Source of the DNA: Mycobacterium sp. ST-F2
GTDB taxonomy: Bacteria; Actinomycetota; Actinomycetes; Mycobacteriales; Mycobacteriaceae
Direction: 5' to 3'
DNA length: 64,000 bases
NCBI RefSeq assembly: GCF_001905655.1
Contig: NZ_JMHT01000038.1
Coordinates: 1 to 64,000 of the forward strand
Shown: positions 15,075 through 22,591 of the stretch, in pieces
How the letters are laid out: the number at the start of each line of letters is the position of its first letter
Position numbering within the stretch: the stretch's first letter is position 1
Program-made: the position numbers and the translations under genes
Notes under the pieces: model-generated
Told to the model about the DNA's origin: nothing
The model's input: the letters and a program-made list of their open reading frames with translations, nothing else
Databases searched by the model: none

Positions 15075-15105
15075 CCGTAACGGAGTGGGCCTTCGCCAAC
15101 ACTCA
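15075..15105 (+). promoter_or_regulatory. candidate ECF promoter of the small exported protein
   Basis: CCGTAACG (15075-15082) is followed after 17 nt by CACTCA (15100-15105), 48 nt before the ATG. It mirrors P1 of the divergent sigma-factor operon, so both directions may be read by the same ECF sigma factor. Confidence 0.6.
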
Positions 15106-15153
15106 ATCGGCGAATGGGCCACGGCCCCAACGACCAAACGAGGAGCGCACATC

Positions 15154-15498
15154 ATGAGCAACACCGTCACAGCGAGCTTGGGCAAAGCCGCCCGCTGGAC
15201 CGTCATCGCCGGCGCCGCCGTAGCCTTCGCGGGCGTGCCGAACGCCTCGGCCAACCCACCGATCCTGCCCACACCCGGCGACGGACCCGCCAGCACCGCT
15301 GTCCAGGAGCTGCAATCCGCGGGCTACAACGTCTCGTTCAACTGGCTCGAAGGGCACCCCAACGTCCCGTTGTCCGAATGCAAGGTCACCAGCATCTCCG
15401 GCCTGCGCGTAACGATGCAGGCAGACGGCATGACACTCATGGAACCCGCGCGGTTCGACACCGCCTACGTCGATATCACCTGCCCGAACGCAAAATAG
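15154..15498 (+). CDS. small exported protein, paralog of 11053-11292
   Basis: This 114-residue protein has a signal peptide (basic start, then WTVIAGAAVAFAGVPNASA) and a mature part of about 80 residues with two cysteines. ELQSAGYNVSFNW, VPLSECKVTSIS and TAYVDITCPN parallel the other small exported protein of this window. The ATG is preceded by AGGAG 8 nt upstream. It is divergent from the DUF417-sigma operon and carries the mirror-image promoter motif, so it is probably a member of that ECF regulon. The function is unknown; the cysteines probably form a disulfide outside the membrane. Confidence 0.8.
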   Translation: MSNTVTASLGKAARWTVIAGAAVAFAGVPNASANPPILPTPGDGPASTAVQELQSAGYNVSFNWLEGHPNVPLSECKVTSISGLRVTMQADGMTLMEPARFDTAYVDITCPNAK

Positions 15499-15506
15499 GT
15501 CTCACT

Positions 15507-15538
15507 CGGCGCAGCATGCCGGCCGGCATGCTGCGCCG
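15507..15538. terminator. 32-bp perfect palindrome between convergent genes
   Basis: A perfect palindrome of two 16-bp arms (left arm CGGCGCAGCATGCCGG) fills the gap between the small exported protein and the GNAT gene, ending 1 bp before the GNAT stop codon. No T tract follows. It is probably a bidirectional terminator. Confidence 0.5.
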
Positions 15539-16957
15539 CTACAACACGCGCTCGAACCACACCTGGTCGCGCACGGCAATCCCGTCTGATGCCGTGCCGG
15601 CCGGGTAGCCCGAGTGCGGGCCGAAGGCGTCATGCACTACGCGACCGAGCCGGAATCCGCAGCGCTGGTAGAAACGCAGATTGCCAATATCTGCTGTCGC
15701 AGTGGCCAATTGGACTCGTCGGGCACCGCCGGCGCGAGCGTCATCGATCACCTGCTCGAGCAGGCGGCGCCCGACGCCGGCACCGCGGTGCGGCACAGCG
15801 ACGGCCATGTTGGCCACCTCCCATGTTTCGCCGTGATCACTCACGGTGACTTGGATGTGTCCGACGACTTCGGCCGATCCGCGCATGGCGACCCAAACGC
15901 GCCCTGCACCGATGTAGCCGTCAAGTTTGCGCTCGGAATCCTCGGCCAGCCGGAACAGATCGATGAGAGCCCGCCGGTCTCCGTCGAACGGCACGATCCT
16001 CACCGGCTCCGCAAAATCCGTGCCCGCAGTTTCACTGCTGACGCACATTCCCTGCGCAGACACCAACTTCCAAGTACCGCTCCCGTTCTCACCCGAGCCT
16101 GACGCCTGGATCGGGCCGTCAACCGGCTTTATCAACATGGCGCGGGTGTACAACAGTTGGAAGCCGCGACGTTGGGCGTTCTCTTGCGACTTGGAGCCGG
16201 GCGCCGTGGTGATCACCGCAATATCGCAGCCGGCTTCCGCTGCGTCTGTCAGGCGCCGTGCCAGCAGTGCGTTCTGTATCCCGCGACGACGATACGCCGG
16301 AGCGGTTGCGGCACCGGTGAATTGAGCAATGCCCCCTGTGATCATCAGGCTCGCACCACCGGCAATCACGCCATCACATCGACCGACGTACATCGTGGCG
16401 CCGGCATCGTAGAAGTCGCGTTCGTCCCGCTCGATGGCTTCGTCGGAGAATTGCTCGTGGAAACCCACACCCTCATCGTCAGGATGGGCCGTACCTGCCA
16501 CCACTACGTCCAACCAGGCGTCGAATTCTTCTGGGCCGCATACCCGTACGTCGATTCCCGGTGAGGTCGCCACCGGTAGCGCACAGTCAAGGCGCCGACC
16601 GAGGACGCACTCGTGCGCGACGAGCCGATAACCGCGGCGCGACAGCAGTACCGCGACCTCGCGGTCGGCGAGACTGGAAAGTTCTATCTGCGTGGGCGTT
16701 TCGCGTATCGCATATTCCAGCTCGATAGCGCCGAGAGCTACCGGGTCAAGCGCGCCATCGAAACCCAGCCCGACCACTTTGTTCATCGGTGATCCAGGTT
16801 CAGCGAAACATGCCACTCCGCCACCCAGCGGAGTGGCGAATCCCGACCTGTTGCGCTGCCGGGCGGGTGCACTCGCGAGTGCAATGAGCTGCGCCTCAGC
16901 GTGTTCGATGCGGCCGGCCAGAGACGTACTGCAGAACAATGATGTGTTGCTGTCCAT
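15539..16957 (-). CDS. tandem GNAT N-acetyltransferase (two fused domains)
   Basis: This 472-residue protein has two GNAT acetyl-CoA-binding loops: AYRRRGIQNALLARRL near residues 221-236 and PHRGAGVGRRLLE near 389-401. Each is followed by a typical end of the fold (ENAQRRGFQLLYTR; NLRFYQRCGFRLGRVV). The N-terminal 120 residues form an extra lobe. A variable linker (about 280-318) joins the halves. The acceptor is unknown. The ATG lies 2 bp after the DUF417 stop, so the two genes form an operon that begins with the TGTACT operator. A link to detoxification comes only from this context. Confidence 0.85.
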   Translation of the reverse strand: MDSNTSLFCSTSLAGRIEHAEAQLIALASAPARQRNRSGFATPLGGGVACFAEPGSPMNKVVGLGFDGALDPVALGAIELEYAIRETPTQIELSSLADREVAVLLSRRGYRLVAHECVLGRRLDCALPVATSPGIDVRVCGPEEFDAWLDVVVAGTAHPDDEGVGFHEQFSDEAIERDERDFYDAGATMYVGRCDGVIAGGASLMITGGIAQFTGAATAPAYRRRGIQNALLARRLTDAAEAGCDIAVITTAPGSKSQENAQRRGFQLLYTRAMLIKPVDGPIQASGSGENGSGTWKLVSAQGMCVSSETAGTDFAEPVRIVPFDGDRRALIDLFRLAEDSERKLDGYIGAGRVWVAMRGSAEVVGHIQVTVSDHGETWEVANMAVAVPHRGAGVGRRLLEQVIDDARAGGARRVQLATATADIGNLRFYQRCGFRLGRVVHDAFGPHSGYPAGTASDGIAVRDQVWFERVL

Positions 16958-16959
16958 GG

Positions 16960-17454
16960 TCAGCCACCCGAGTTCTGCTTCGCAGCGGGCGGCATACGAC
17001 GACCGTCGAGCGCATCACCCAAGGTCCAGATGGCCACTCCGATGAGCACCAGATCCTTCAACAGAAACTGGCCGGGCAGAGCACCCAAAATCGGGATCGG
17101 GCCCGCATGTCCAACCACCAGACCCGGCGTGGTGAACAGGAAGCTCAGCGTTCCGACGAACAGCACCACCGCCATGGCACTACCCACGGCAGACAGCAGT
17201 GGCCACACCCGATGCAGTGCGATCAGGACCGCGGCGAGGATCTCGGCAGTACCTAGGGCCGTGGCCACAGCGCTGTGACTGAGCACCAGGTAGATCCAGG
17301 ACATCAGCGGGTTGTGCTCAATCAGCACATGGGCTTCCATCTTGACGAACTTGCCCACACCGATCCACGCCAGCACGACGACCAATCCATACCGGGCCAC
17401 TGCCTGCCCCAACCTGCTGATACGGCTCGATATGGCCGCGGGTTGAACAGACAA
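16960..17454 (-). CDS. second DUF417 membrane protein (RclC/YkgB family)
   Basis: This 164-residue membrane protein has the same layout as the DUF417 protein at 14366: ARYGLVVVLAWIGVGKFVKM, NPLMSWIYLVLS, GTAEILAAVLI, TLSFLFTTPG and GQFLLKDLVLIGVAIWTLGDAL. I start at TTG 17452-17454 because GGAAGGA lies just upstream and the length then matches the paralog; the open frame extends further but reads through the operator. It leads the operon with the tandem GNAT. The operator at 17509-17524 puts it in the likely regulon of the TetR at 12121. Confidence 0.86.
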   Translation of the reverse strand: MSVQPAAISSRISRLGQAVARYGLVVVLAWIGVGKFVKMEAHVLIEHNPLMSWIYLVLSHSAVATALGTAEILAAVLIALHRVWPLLSAVGSAMAVVLFVGTLSFLFTTPGLVVGHAGPIPILGALPGQFLLKDLVLIGVAIWTLGDALDGRRMPPAAKQNSGG

Positions 17455-17508
17455 CGGCTCGTCCTTCCACGATGCGATGAAAGCCCACTCCGGGCAATAA
17501 GCCAGTAG

Positions 17509-17524
17509 TGTACTTTCTAGTACA
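17509..17524. promoter_or_regulatory. second TGTACT-N4-AGTACA operator, before the DUF417-GNAT operon
   Basis: TGTACTttctAGTACA has the same 6-bp arms and 4-nt spacer as the site at 12078-12093. It ends 55 bp before the DUF417 start. A further near-palindrome, AGTACAGTACT, follows at 17540-17550 and may be an additional half-site. Confidence 0.7.
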
Positions 17525-17686
17525 TTTATCGTACGGGAGAGTACAGTACTGGTCGGCAACCGTGTCATCGATCGATGCCACGACCGCAACATGCAACCGC
17601 GCAGAAGCAGATCTCCCGTGCTACACCCCGCAAGGGTCATCGAATCGTCACCGTTTCACCGGCAGCCCACTCTTAGGCTGGCAGCC

Positions 17687-19036
17687 GTGAACATTCGCCG
17701 AAGGACAGCAACGGCCGCCGTCGTGGGGCTGACGCTCGTGGTCGTCGCGTTCGCGGTGCCGCCGCTGCATCTGGGGATCGTCACCCCGCTGATCAACAGC
17801 ACCCCAGCCCAGATCCGAAGTTTCGCACAGACTGCACCCATCTTCGGCTGGTGGAACGCGCACATCGGCTGGGGTACGGCACCTGCAGCGCTGATCGCAA
17901 TGGCCGCGGTGCTGTGGGGACAGCCAGTCGCCGCGCGATTACCGTGGCGCGCAGTACCACTGACCGCATGGGCTGTCTCCTGCTCCTGGGCATTCTCGTT
18001 GGCCATGGTCGACGGCTGGCAGCGGGGTTTCGCAGGGCGCCTGACGGCGCAGCACGAATACCTCCGACAAGTGCCGAGCATCACCGACATCCCTGAGGCT
18101 TTGCGCACCTTCTCGTCCAGAATCCTCGATTACCAACCACATTCGTGGATCACCCACGTTTCGGGCCACCCGCCCGGCGCATTGCTGACATTTGTATGGC
18201 TGGATCGCATCGGGCTGGGCGGCGGCGCCTGGGCCGGCCTCTGGTGCCTACTGGTCGGATCCAGTGCCGCGGCAGCCATCGTCGTGACGCTGCGCGTTCT
18301 GTCCGGTGAGGCGACGGCCCGAGCCGCCGCACCCTTCGTCGCAGTCGCCCCGACTGCCATCTGGATTGCCGTGTCCGCCGACGGTTACTACGCCGGTATC
18401 GCCGCCTGGGGAATCGCTCTGCTGGCGCTCGCGACGCGTAACCGACACCCGACCCTCACCGGCGCCGGCGCGGGCCTGCTGCTGGGCTGGGGCATCTTCC
18501 TGAACTACGGCCTCGGCCTCATGGCGATACCGGCCGTCGCGGTGCTGATCACGGCGCCGGACCTCCGCACAGCGGTCCGGGTACTCGCGCCTGCGGTGGT
18601 GGCGGCGCTGGCCGTGGTCGGCGCCTTCGCCGCGACGGGTTTCTGGTGGTTCGACGGTTATACCTTGGTACAGCAACGGTATTGGCAGGGCATCGCCATG
18701 AACCGCCCATTCCAGTACTGGTCGTGGGGGAACCTGGCTTCTGCGGTATGCGCGATCGGCCTGGGCAGCGTCGCCGGATTGAGCCTGGCATTCGACCGCG
18801 CCGCGCTCCGCCGCCGAAGCGGCATCCACCTACTGACGCTCGCCGCGCTGTTGGCGATCATATGTGCCGACCTGAGCATGCTGAGCAAGGCTGAGACCGA
18901 ACGGATCTGGCTGCCGTTCACGGTCTGGCTGACCGCCGCCGGCGCGCTACTGCCGGCGCCGTCACGGCGCTGGTGGCTGGCCGCCAACGTCATCGGCGCG
19001 CTGGCCCTCAACCACCTGATTCTGACGAACTGGTAA
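17687..19036 (+). CDS. polytopic membrane protein, GT-C glycosyltransferase-like (Rv0541c-like)
   Basis: This 449-residue protein has about ten or more transmembrane segments and a first periplasmic loop with acidic and aromatic residues (IGWGTAPAALI, SWITHVSGHPPGALL). The design fits polyprenyl-phosphate-dependent GT-C glycosyltransferases. It resembles M. tuberculosis Rv0541c in length and context: the genes opposite are the Rv0540 (DUF2064) and Rv0539 (GT2) counterparts. I start at GTG 17687 to match that length. It runs convergent into the small membrane gene with a 75-bp overlap. The donor and acceptor are unknown. Confidence 0.78.
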   Translation: MNIRRRTATAAVVGLTLVVVAFAVPPLHLGIVTPLINSTPAQIRSFAQTAPIFGWWNAHIGWGTAPAALIAMAAVLWGQPVAARLPWRAVPLTAWAVSCSWAFSLAMVDGWQRGFAGRLTAQHEYLRQVPSITDIPEALRTFSSRILDYQPHSWITHVSGHPPGALLTFVWLDRIGLGGGAWAGLWCLLVGSSAAAAIVVTLRVLSGEATARAAAPFVAVAPTAIWIAVSADGYYAGIAAWGIALLALATRNRHPTLTGAGAGLLLGWGIFLNYGLGLMAIPAVAVLITAPDLRTAVRVLAPAVVAALAVVGAFAATGFWWFDGYTLVQQRYWQGIAMNRPFQYWSWGNLASAVCAIGLGSVAGLSLAFDRAALRRRSGIHLLTLAALLAIICADLSMLSKAETERIWLPFTVWLTAAGALLPAPSRRWWLAANVIGALALNHLILTNW

Positions 19037-19429
19037 CAGCCGTCTGGCCACCAGATAGCCGGGCACACACACCCACACCACGGCCAGCGAAATCCACAGT
19101 CCGGCATGGTAATCACGATCCAGTGCGGTCATGTTGTCCAGATGCATGCCCGGCTTGTCGAAGACCGGGATCGCAAGCAGGCCAAGCACCACGGAACACA
19201 AAGCGGCCACCGCGACCGGCGCCTGCCAACTCACCGGAAGTATCCGGCTTGCCGCGAAGCCCAGTGCCACACACAGCGGGGCGAACACCACGTCGTGCAC
19301 GGCGACCGCGACCAACGCCCACACCGCCATGCGCATCATGATCACCGGCGGATTCTCGAACACCAGGGTCGCGCCGTACCCGGCCAGCGCCAGCCCTGAG
19401 AGCATCAGCAGCACCCGAGTGGCCCTCAT
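18962..19429 (-). CDS. small four-segment membrane protein
   Basis: This 155-residue protein has four predicted transmembrane helices (VLLMLSGLALAGYGATLVF; MMRMAVWALVAVAVHDVVFAPL; APVAVAALCSVVLGLLAIP; ISLAVVWVCVPGYLVARRLLP). It has a periplasmic loop with GMHLDNMTALDRDYHAGLW. No family is certain. Its ATG overlaps the stop of the molybdenum oxidoreductase (ATGA), so it is the last gene of the five-gene operon from 22478. It may be a partner or assembly factor of that membrane-bound enzyme. Confidence 0.75.
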   Translation of the reverse strand: MRATRVLLMLSGLALAGYGATLVFENPPVIMMRMAVWALVAVAVHDVVFAPLCVALGFAASRILPVSWQAPVAVAALCSVVLGLLAIPVFDKPGMHLDNMTALDRDYHAGLWISLAVVWVCVPGYLVARRLLPVRQNQVVEGQRADDVGGQPPAP

Positions 19430-20532
19430 TGCATCACCTCGATTCGGGACAGCCATTTCGTTTGCAACACACCGGGTCTCGACGGCGCGATGAGTCGGCA
19501 TGGGTATCCGTGGTCCGGATGCAGCGTCTCCCCATTCAGTTTGAGCGCGACCAACGTCTGACCATCCCGGGCATGCCGCGCAGGCAGCACGGTGCGCGAA
19601 TAGGGGCCGGGGGGCTCCAGCGAAACCATCCGCACGTCGGCCTGCGGCGACCCACCCACCATGGCGATCAGATCCGCGAGCACGACGCCGGTCCACTCGG
19701 CGTCGGCGCTCCAGCCTTCGACGCAGGCGATCGGCAGGTGGAATGTCCGCTGCGGCATGGCATTCAATTCCGCCACCGAGAACGCTCGACTGCGGGCGCC
19801 GTTGACGATGGTGAGCCGATAGGCCGGCGACGCCGCAGCCTGCAGCACGCCGGCCGCGATCGCGGTGCGGTTCACCGGAATACCTTGCGGCCCTTTACCG
19901 GAGCGTGGCGACAGCAACGACAGCTCGCGCAACCATCCGACACTCTGCCCGGCAGTGGCCAATGTCGCGACTGCGACGGCCACCCCGGTACCCCACAACA
20001 CGCTGCGCCGCGTCGGCCCAACCGCACCGCCGGTCGCGACATCGCCGAGCGGTTCGCCAAGAACCCGCCGGATGACCGGCAGCTTCACCGCGATGTGTAC
20101 CAGGACCGCGCCCGCCGCGAGGTAGGCCACCGCGTAATGCGACGTGGTGAAAAAGAATCGGAACACGTACCACTGCGCGATGTTCAGCAGCCCGGTGGAC
20201 AGCTCGAACAACATCGCCCCGACCAGCACCAGGATGGAGGCGCGCTCGAGTTGTTTGGCAACACCGCCAATGATGGGACGTTCAAACAGTTTGGGCCACA
20301 CCGACCACAGCTTGACCACGGTCAGCGGTATCGCCGCGATACCGGAGGCGACGTGCGTGCCCTGCGTCAGCCGGTACAGCCAGACCGGATGCGCGGGCCA
20401 GTAGAACCACGGTTGCGGATGCTGAATGAGGTGGCTGATCAACCCGGTGACGAAACACAGCGTGACCGCGATGCCGAGCATCATCCCGACCCGCGCGGTG
20501 ACGGCGGTGCTGCGCAATGTCGTGCCGCTCAT
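19426..20532 (-). CDS. membrane-anchored molybdopterin-dependent oxidoreductase
   Basis: This 368-residue protein joins an N-terminal cytochrome b561-like membrane region (about residues 10-185, four helices with His in GTHVASG, TSHYAVAYLAAG and LVHIAVK) to a C-terminal sulfite-oxidase-type molybdopterin domain. The Mo-ligand cysteine is in PIACVEGWSADAEWTGV, followed by GYPCRLIAPSRPG and TKWLSRIEV. Such fusions pass electrons between a periplasmic Mo centre and the quinone pool. A hydrophobic segment near 195-215 may anchor the catalytic part. It lies in an operon with glycosyltransferases, overlapping both neighbours by 4 bp. Confidence 0.85.
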   Translation of the reverse strand: MSGTTLRSTAVTARVGMMLGIAVTLCFVTGLISHLIQHPQPWFYWPAHPVWLYRLTQGTHVASGIAAIPLTVVKLWSVWPKLFERPIIGGVAKQLERASILVLVGAMLFELSTGLLNIAQWYVFRFFFTTSHYAVAYLAAGAVLVHIAVKLPVIRRVLGEPLGDVATGGAVGPTRRSVLWGTGVAVAVATLATAGQSVGWLRELSLLSPRSGKGPQGIPVNRTAIAAGVLQAAASPAYRLTIVNGARSRAFSVAELNAMPQRTFHLPIACVEGWSADAEWTGVVLADLIAMVGGSPQADVRMVSLEPPGPYSRTVLPARHARDGQTLVALKLNGETLHPDHGYPCRLIAPSRPGVLQTKWLSRIEVMQ

Positions 20533-21158
20533 TGCAACGCCAGACTCGCGAGCATCCGGTTTCCGACCGGATGCATATCGACGACCTTCAGGCCGGCGTC
20601 GCCGGCGATCCTGGGCGCACTGTCGACCCCGACCGTCGCCCACCGAAACCACGGACCAACCGTCCGCGCCGATTCCAGCCGCACCCATCGAGTTATCACT
20701 CCGCTTGGGGCCGAGTCGAATTCGGCGATACACAGGCCTCCGCGCCGAAGCAGATCGGCAGCCCGGCGAAGCACGCGCGTCGGGTCACCGCCCAGCCCGA
20801 CGTTACCGTCCGCCAGCAGCACTGTCTGCCAGCGGCCCATGCCTGGGAGCGGGTCGAAGACATCGCGGCGCAACGCCGGAGCGCCGCTGCGCCGTGCAAG
20901 TTCGACGGCGGTGGCGGACTGGTCGACGCCGAGCGCCGGCACGCCGCGCCGAATCAGATCGGCCACCAGCCGACCTGGTCCGCACCCGAGGTCGATGGTC
21001 GGCCCGTCGCACAATGCCAGAACTGCCCGATCAAACCTCCGATCCGCCCGGCGACCGCCCAGCCAGTTGTGCACGGGCAGACGTTGCCGACTGCCGTCGT
21101 CCTGGCGGACCCAGCACCGCTCCCCGACCAGTGCGCGCTCATACAGGTTTCCGAACAC
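20529..21158 (-). CDS. SAM-dependent class I methyltransferase
   Basis: This 209-residue methyltransferase has motif I DLGCGPGRLVADL (residues about 56-68), the acidic post-motif GVDQSATAVELAR, and motif IV LLADGNVGLGGDP. The N-terminal segment (MFGNLYERALVGERCWVR, then HNWLGGRRADRRFD) fits the small Rossmann methyltransferases seen in this gene neighbourhood. The start is GTG, 1 bp after the DUF2064 stop. The methyl acceptor is unknown; the operon suggests a glycolipid or polyprenyl sugar. Confidence 0.85.
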   Translation of the reverse strand: MFGNLYERALVGERCWVRQDDGSRQRLPVHNWLGGRRADRRFDRAVLALCDGPTIDLGCGPGRLVADLIRRGVPALGVDQSATAVELARRSGAPALRRDVFDPLPGMGRWQTVLLADGNVGLGGDPTRVLRRAADLLRRGGLCIAEFDSAPSGVITRWVRLESARTVGPWFRWATVGVDSAPRIAGDAGLKVVDMHPVGNRMLASLALQ

Positions 21159-21159
21159 G

Positions 21160-21822
21160 TCACACCCCGATCGCCGCAGTAAGGCTCCGGAACCGACTGC
21201 CCTGCGGACAGCGCGCCCGCACTACGGCGATGTCGTCGATGACGTCGACATCCGACAGTTCGGTCACCAAATCCACGGTCAGGCCGGCGTGCGCCAAAGC
21301 GCGCTGTGTCCGGGCCCCGGTATCGGCTTGCGACATCGGAACCGTACGCAGGCTGTCGGCGCCGACGCCGTTGTGCAGCCCGAGCAGCCACCAACCACCA
21401 TCGCTGGCCGGCCCCAGCACCGAGTCGGCGCGAAGCAACCGAAGTGCGCACGCCGTCAGCAACTTGGCAGTCACCTGCGGGGTGTCCATGCCGATCTGCA
21501 GCACCGGGTATCCGAGGCACGCCGCATCGTGGTGCGCATTGGCCAAGCGCTCACCAAAATCATTGCCACGCTGGGGAACAACGGTGAATTCTGCCAGCCG
21601 TTCCCGGATCGCGGCGGCCCCCCGCGCGGACGCAAGATCGCCGGTCAACGCCACCATGCGCGCGACGGTCGGCGTCGCGGCCACCGCGTCCAGAGTGTCC
21701 AACAGCGCGGCGGCGGCGAGATCCGCCGCTCCCTCCGCACCCAATGTGTGGGCCAACCGGGTTTTGGCCAGACCAGGTACCGGAGCCTTCGCCACCACCA
21801 GCACAGTCACGGGAACGGTCAT
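21160..21822 (-). CDS. DUF2064/TIGR04282 GT-A family glycosyltransferase-like protein (Rv0540-like)
   Basis: This 220-residue protein has the nucleotide-sugar-transferase fold of DUF2064: VLVVAKAPVPGLAKTRLA at the start, QIGMDTPQVTAKLL for the metal-binding region, and GPASDGGWWLLGL. The family includes arsenosugar-associated glycosyltransferases and M. tuberculosis Rv0540. It overlaps the GT2 stop by 4 bp. It presumably transfers or activates a sugar for the pathway of its operon; the exact donor is unknown. Confidence 0.87.
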   Translation of the reverse strand: MTVPVTVLVVAKAPVPGLAKTRLAHTLGAEGAADLAAAALLDTLDAVAATPTVARMVALTGDLASARGAAAIRERLAEFTVVPQRGNDFGERLANAHHDAACLGYPVLQIGMDTPQVTAKLLTACALRLLRADSVLGPASDGGWWLLGLHNGVGADSLRTVPMSQADTGARTQRALAHAGLTVDLVTELSDVDVIDDIAVVRARCPQGSRFRSLTAAIGV

Positions 21823-22478
21823 GAGATCACCCGCCAGAAGTCCAGTGCGGCAAGAAAACTGCCACGCAACGAACCGCTCACTTTCGACTCGCCGCCGGTG
21901 CGCGGGCCATAGCTGACATCGGTTTCAACTACCTGCCAGCCCGCCTGCCCCGCGCGCACCAACAGTTCCAGCGGATAGCCGAATCGACGATCCGCGATAC
22001 CGAGACCCAGCAGCGCCTCGCGCCGGGCCACCCGCATGGGCGCAATGTCGTGCACCGGCAACCTGTATCGGGTCCGCAATCGCCAACACACCACGGCGGT
22101 GCCCAGGCGGGCATGCCAGTGCCAACGTAGCCCGGGAACCGCGCGGCGCCGCCCGATGACCAGGTCGGCACCGCGGTCGAGCATCGCAACCAGATACGGC
22201 AACGCCCGCGGGTCCAGCGACCCGTCGGCGTCGAGCACCGCAACCGTCGACGTCTGCGCTGCCAGCACGCCGGCATGGACCGCCGCACCGTATCCGGGCT
22301 CCAGTTCGGTGATCACGTCGGCGCCGTGGGCCCGCGCCACGGTCGCCGTCCCGTCGGTGCTGTTGTTGTCGACCACCAGAGCCCGGTATCCGTTTGGGAG
22401 GACGGCCAGAATCGCGGGCAGCGACTCGGCCTCGTTCAGACACGGCAGGATCACCGTGATCGCAGAGCTGGACATCAT
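21819..22478 (-). CDS. GT2 glycosyltransferase, dolichyl-phosphate-sugar synthase type (Rv0539-like)
   Basis: This GT-A enzyme of about 219 residues probably makes a polyprenyl-phosphate sugar. The pattern is ITVILPCLNEAESLPAIL, VVDNNSTDGTATVA, and the DXD-type motif LDADGSLDP, followed by GRRRAVPGL and the acceptor loop EVVETDVSYGPRTGGESKV. There is no C-terminal membrane domain. I start at the first of two ATGs (22476-22478). It is the first gene of the operon running to 18962 and is divergent from a response regulator. Confidence 0.87.
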   Translation of the reverse strand: MMSSSAITVILPCLNEAESLPAILAVLPNGYRALVVDNNSTDGTATVARAHGADVITELEPGYGAAVHAGVLAAQTSTVAVLDADGSLDPRALPYLVAMLDRGADLVIGRRRAVPGLRWHWHARLGTAVVCWRLRTRYRLPVHDIAPMRVARREALLGLGIADRRFGYPLELLVRAGQAGWQVVETDVSYGPRTGGESKVSGSLRGSFLAALDFWRVIS

Positions 22479-22591
22479 CCGACGGTAAAGCGGGCCGTGC
22501 GCCGCAGCCAAGGGTCAAATGATGACGAAACTGTGACATAGGTGCTGGTAGAAGCCATGACCAGAGTTACTGGCGGGCTAGGCTGTCGAGT

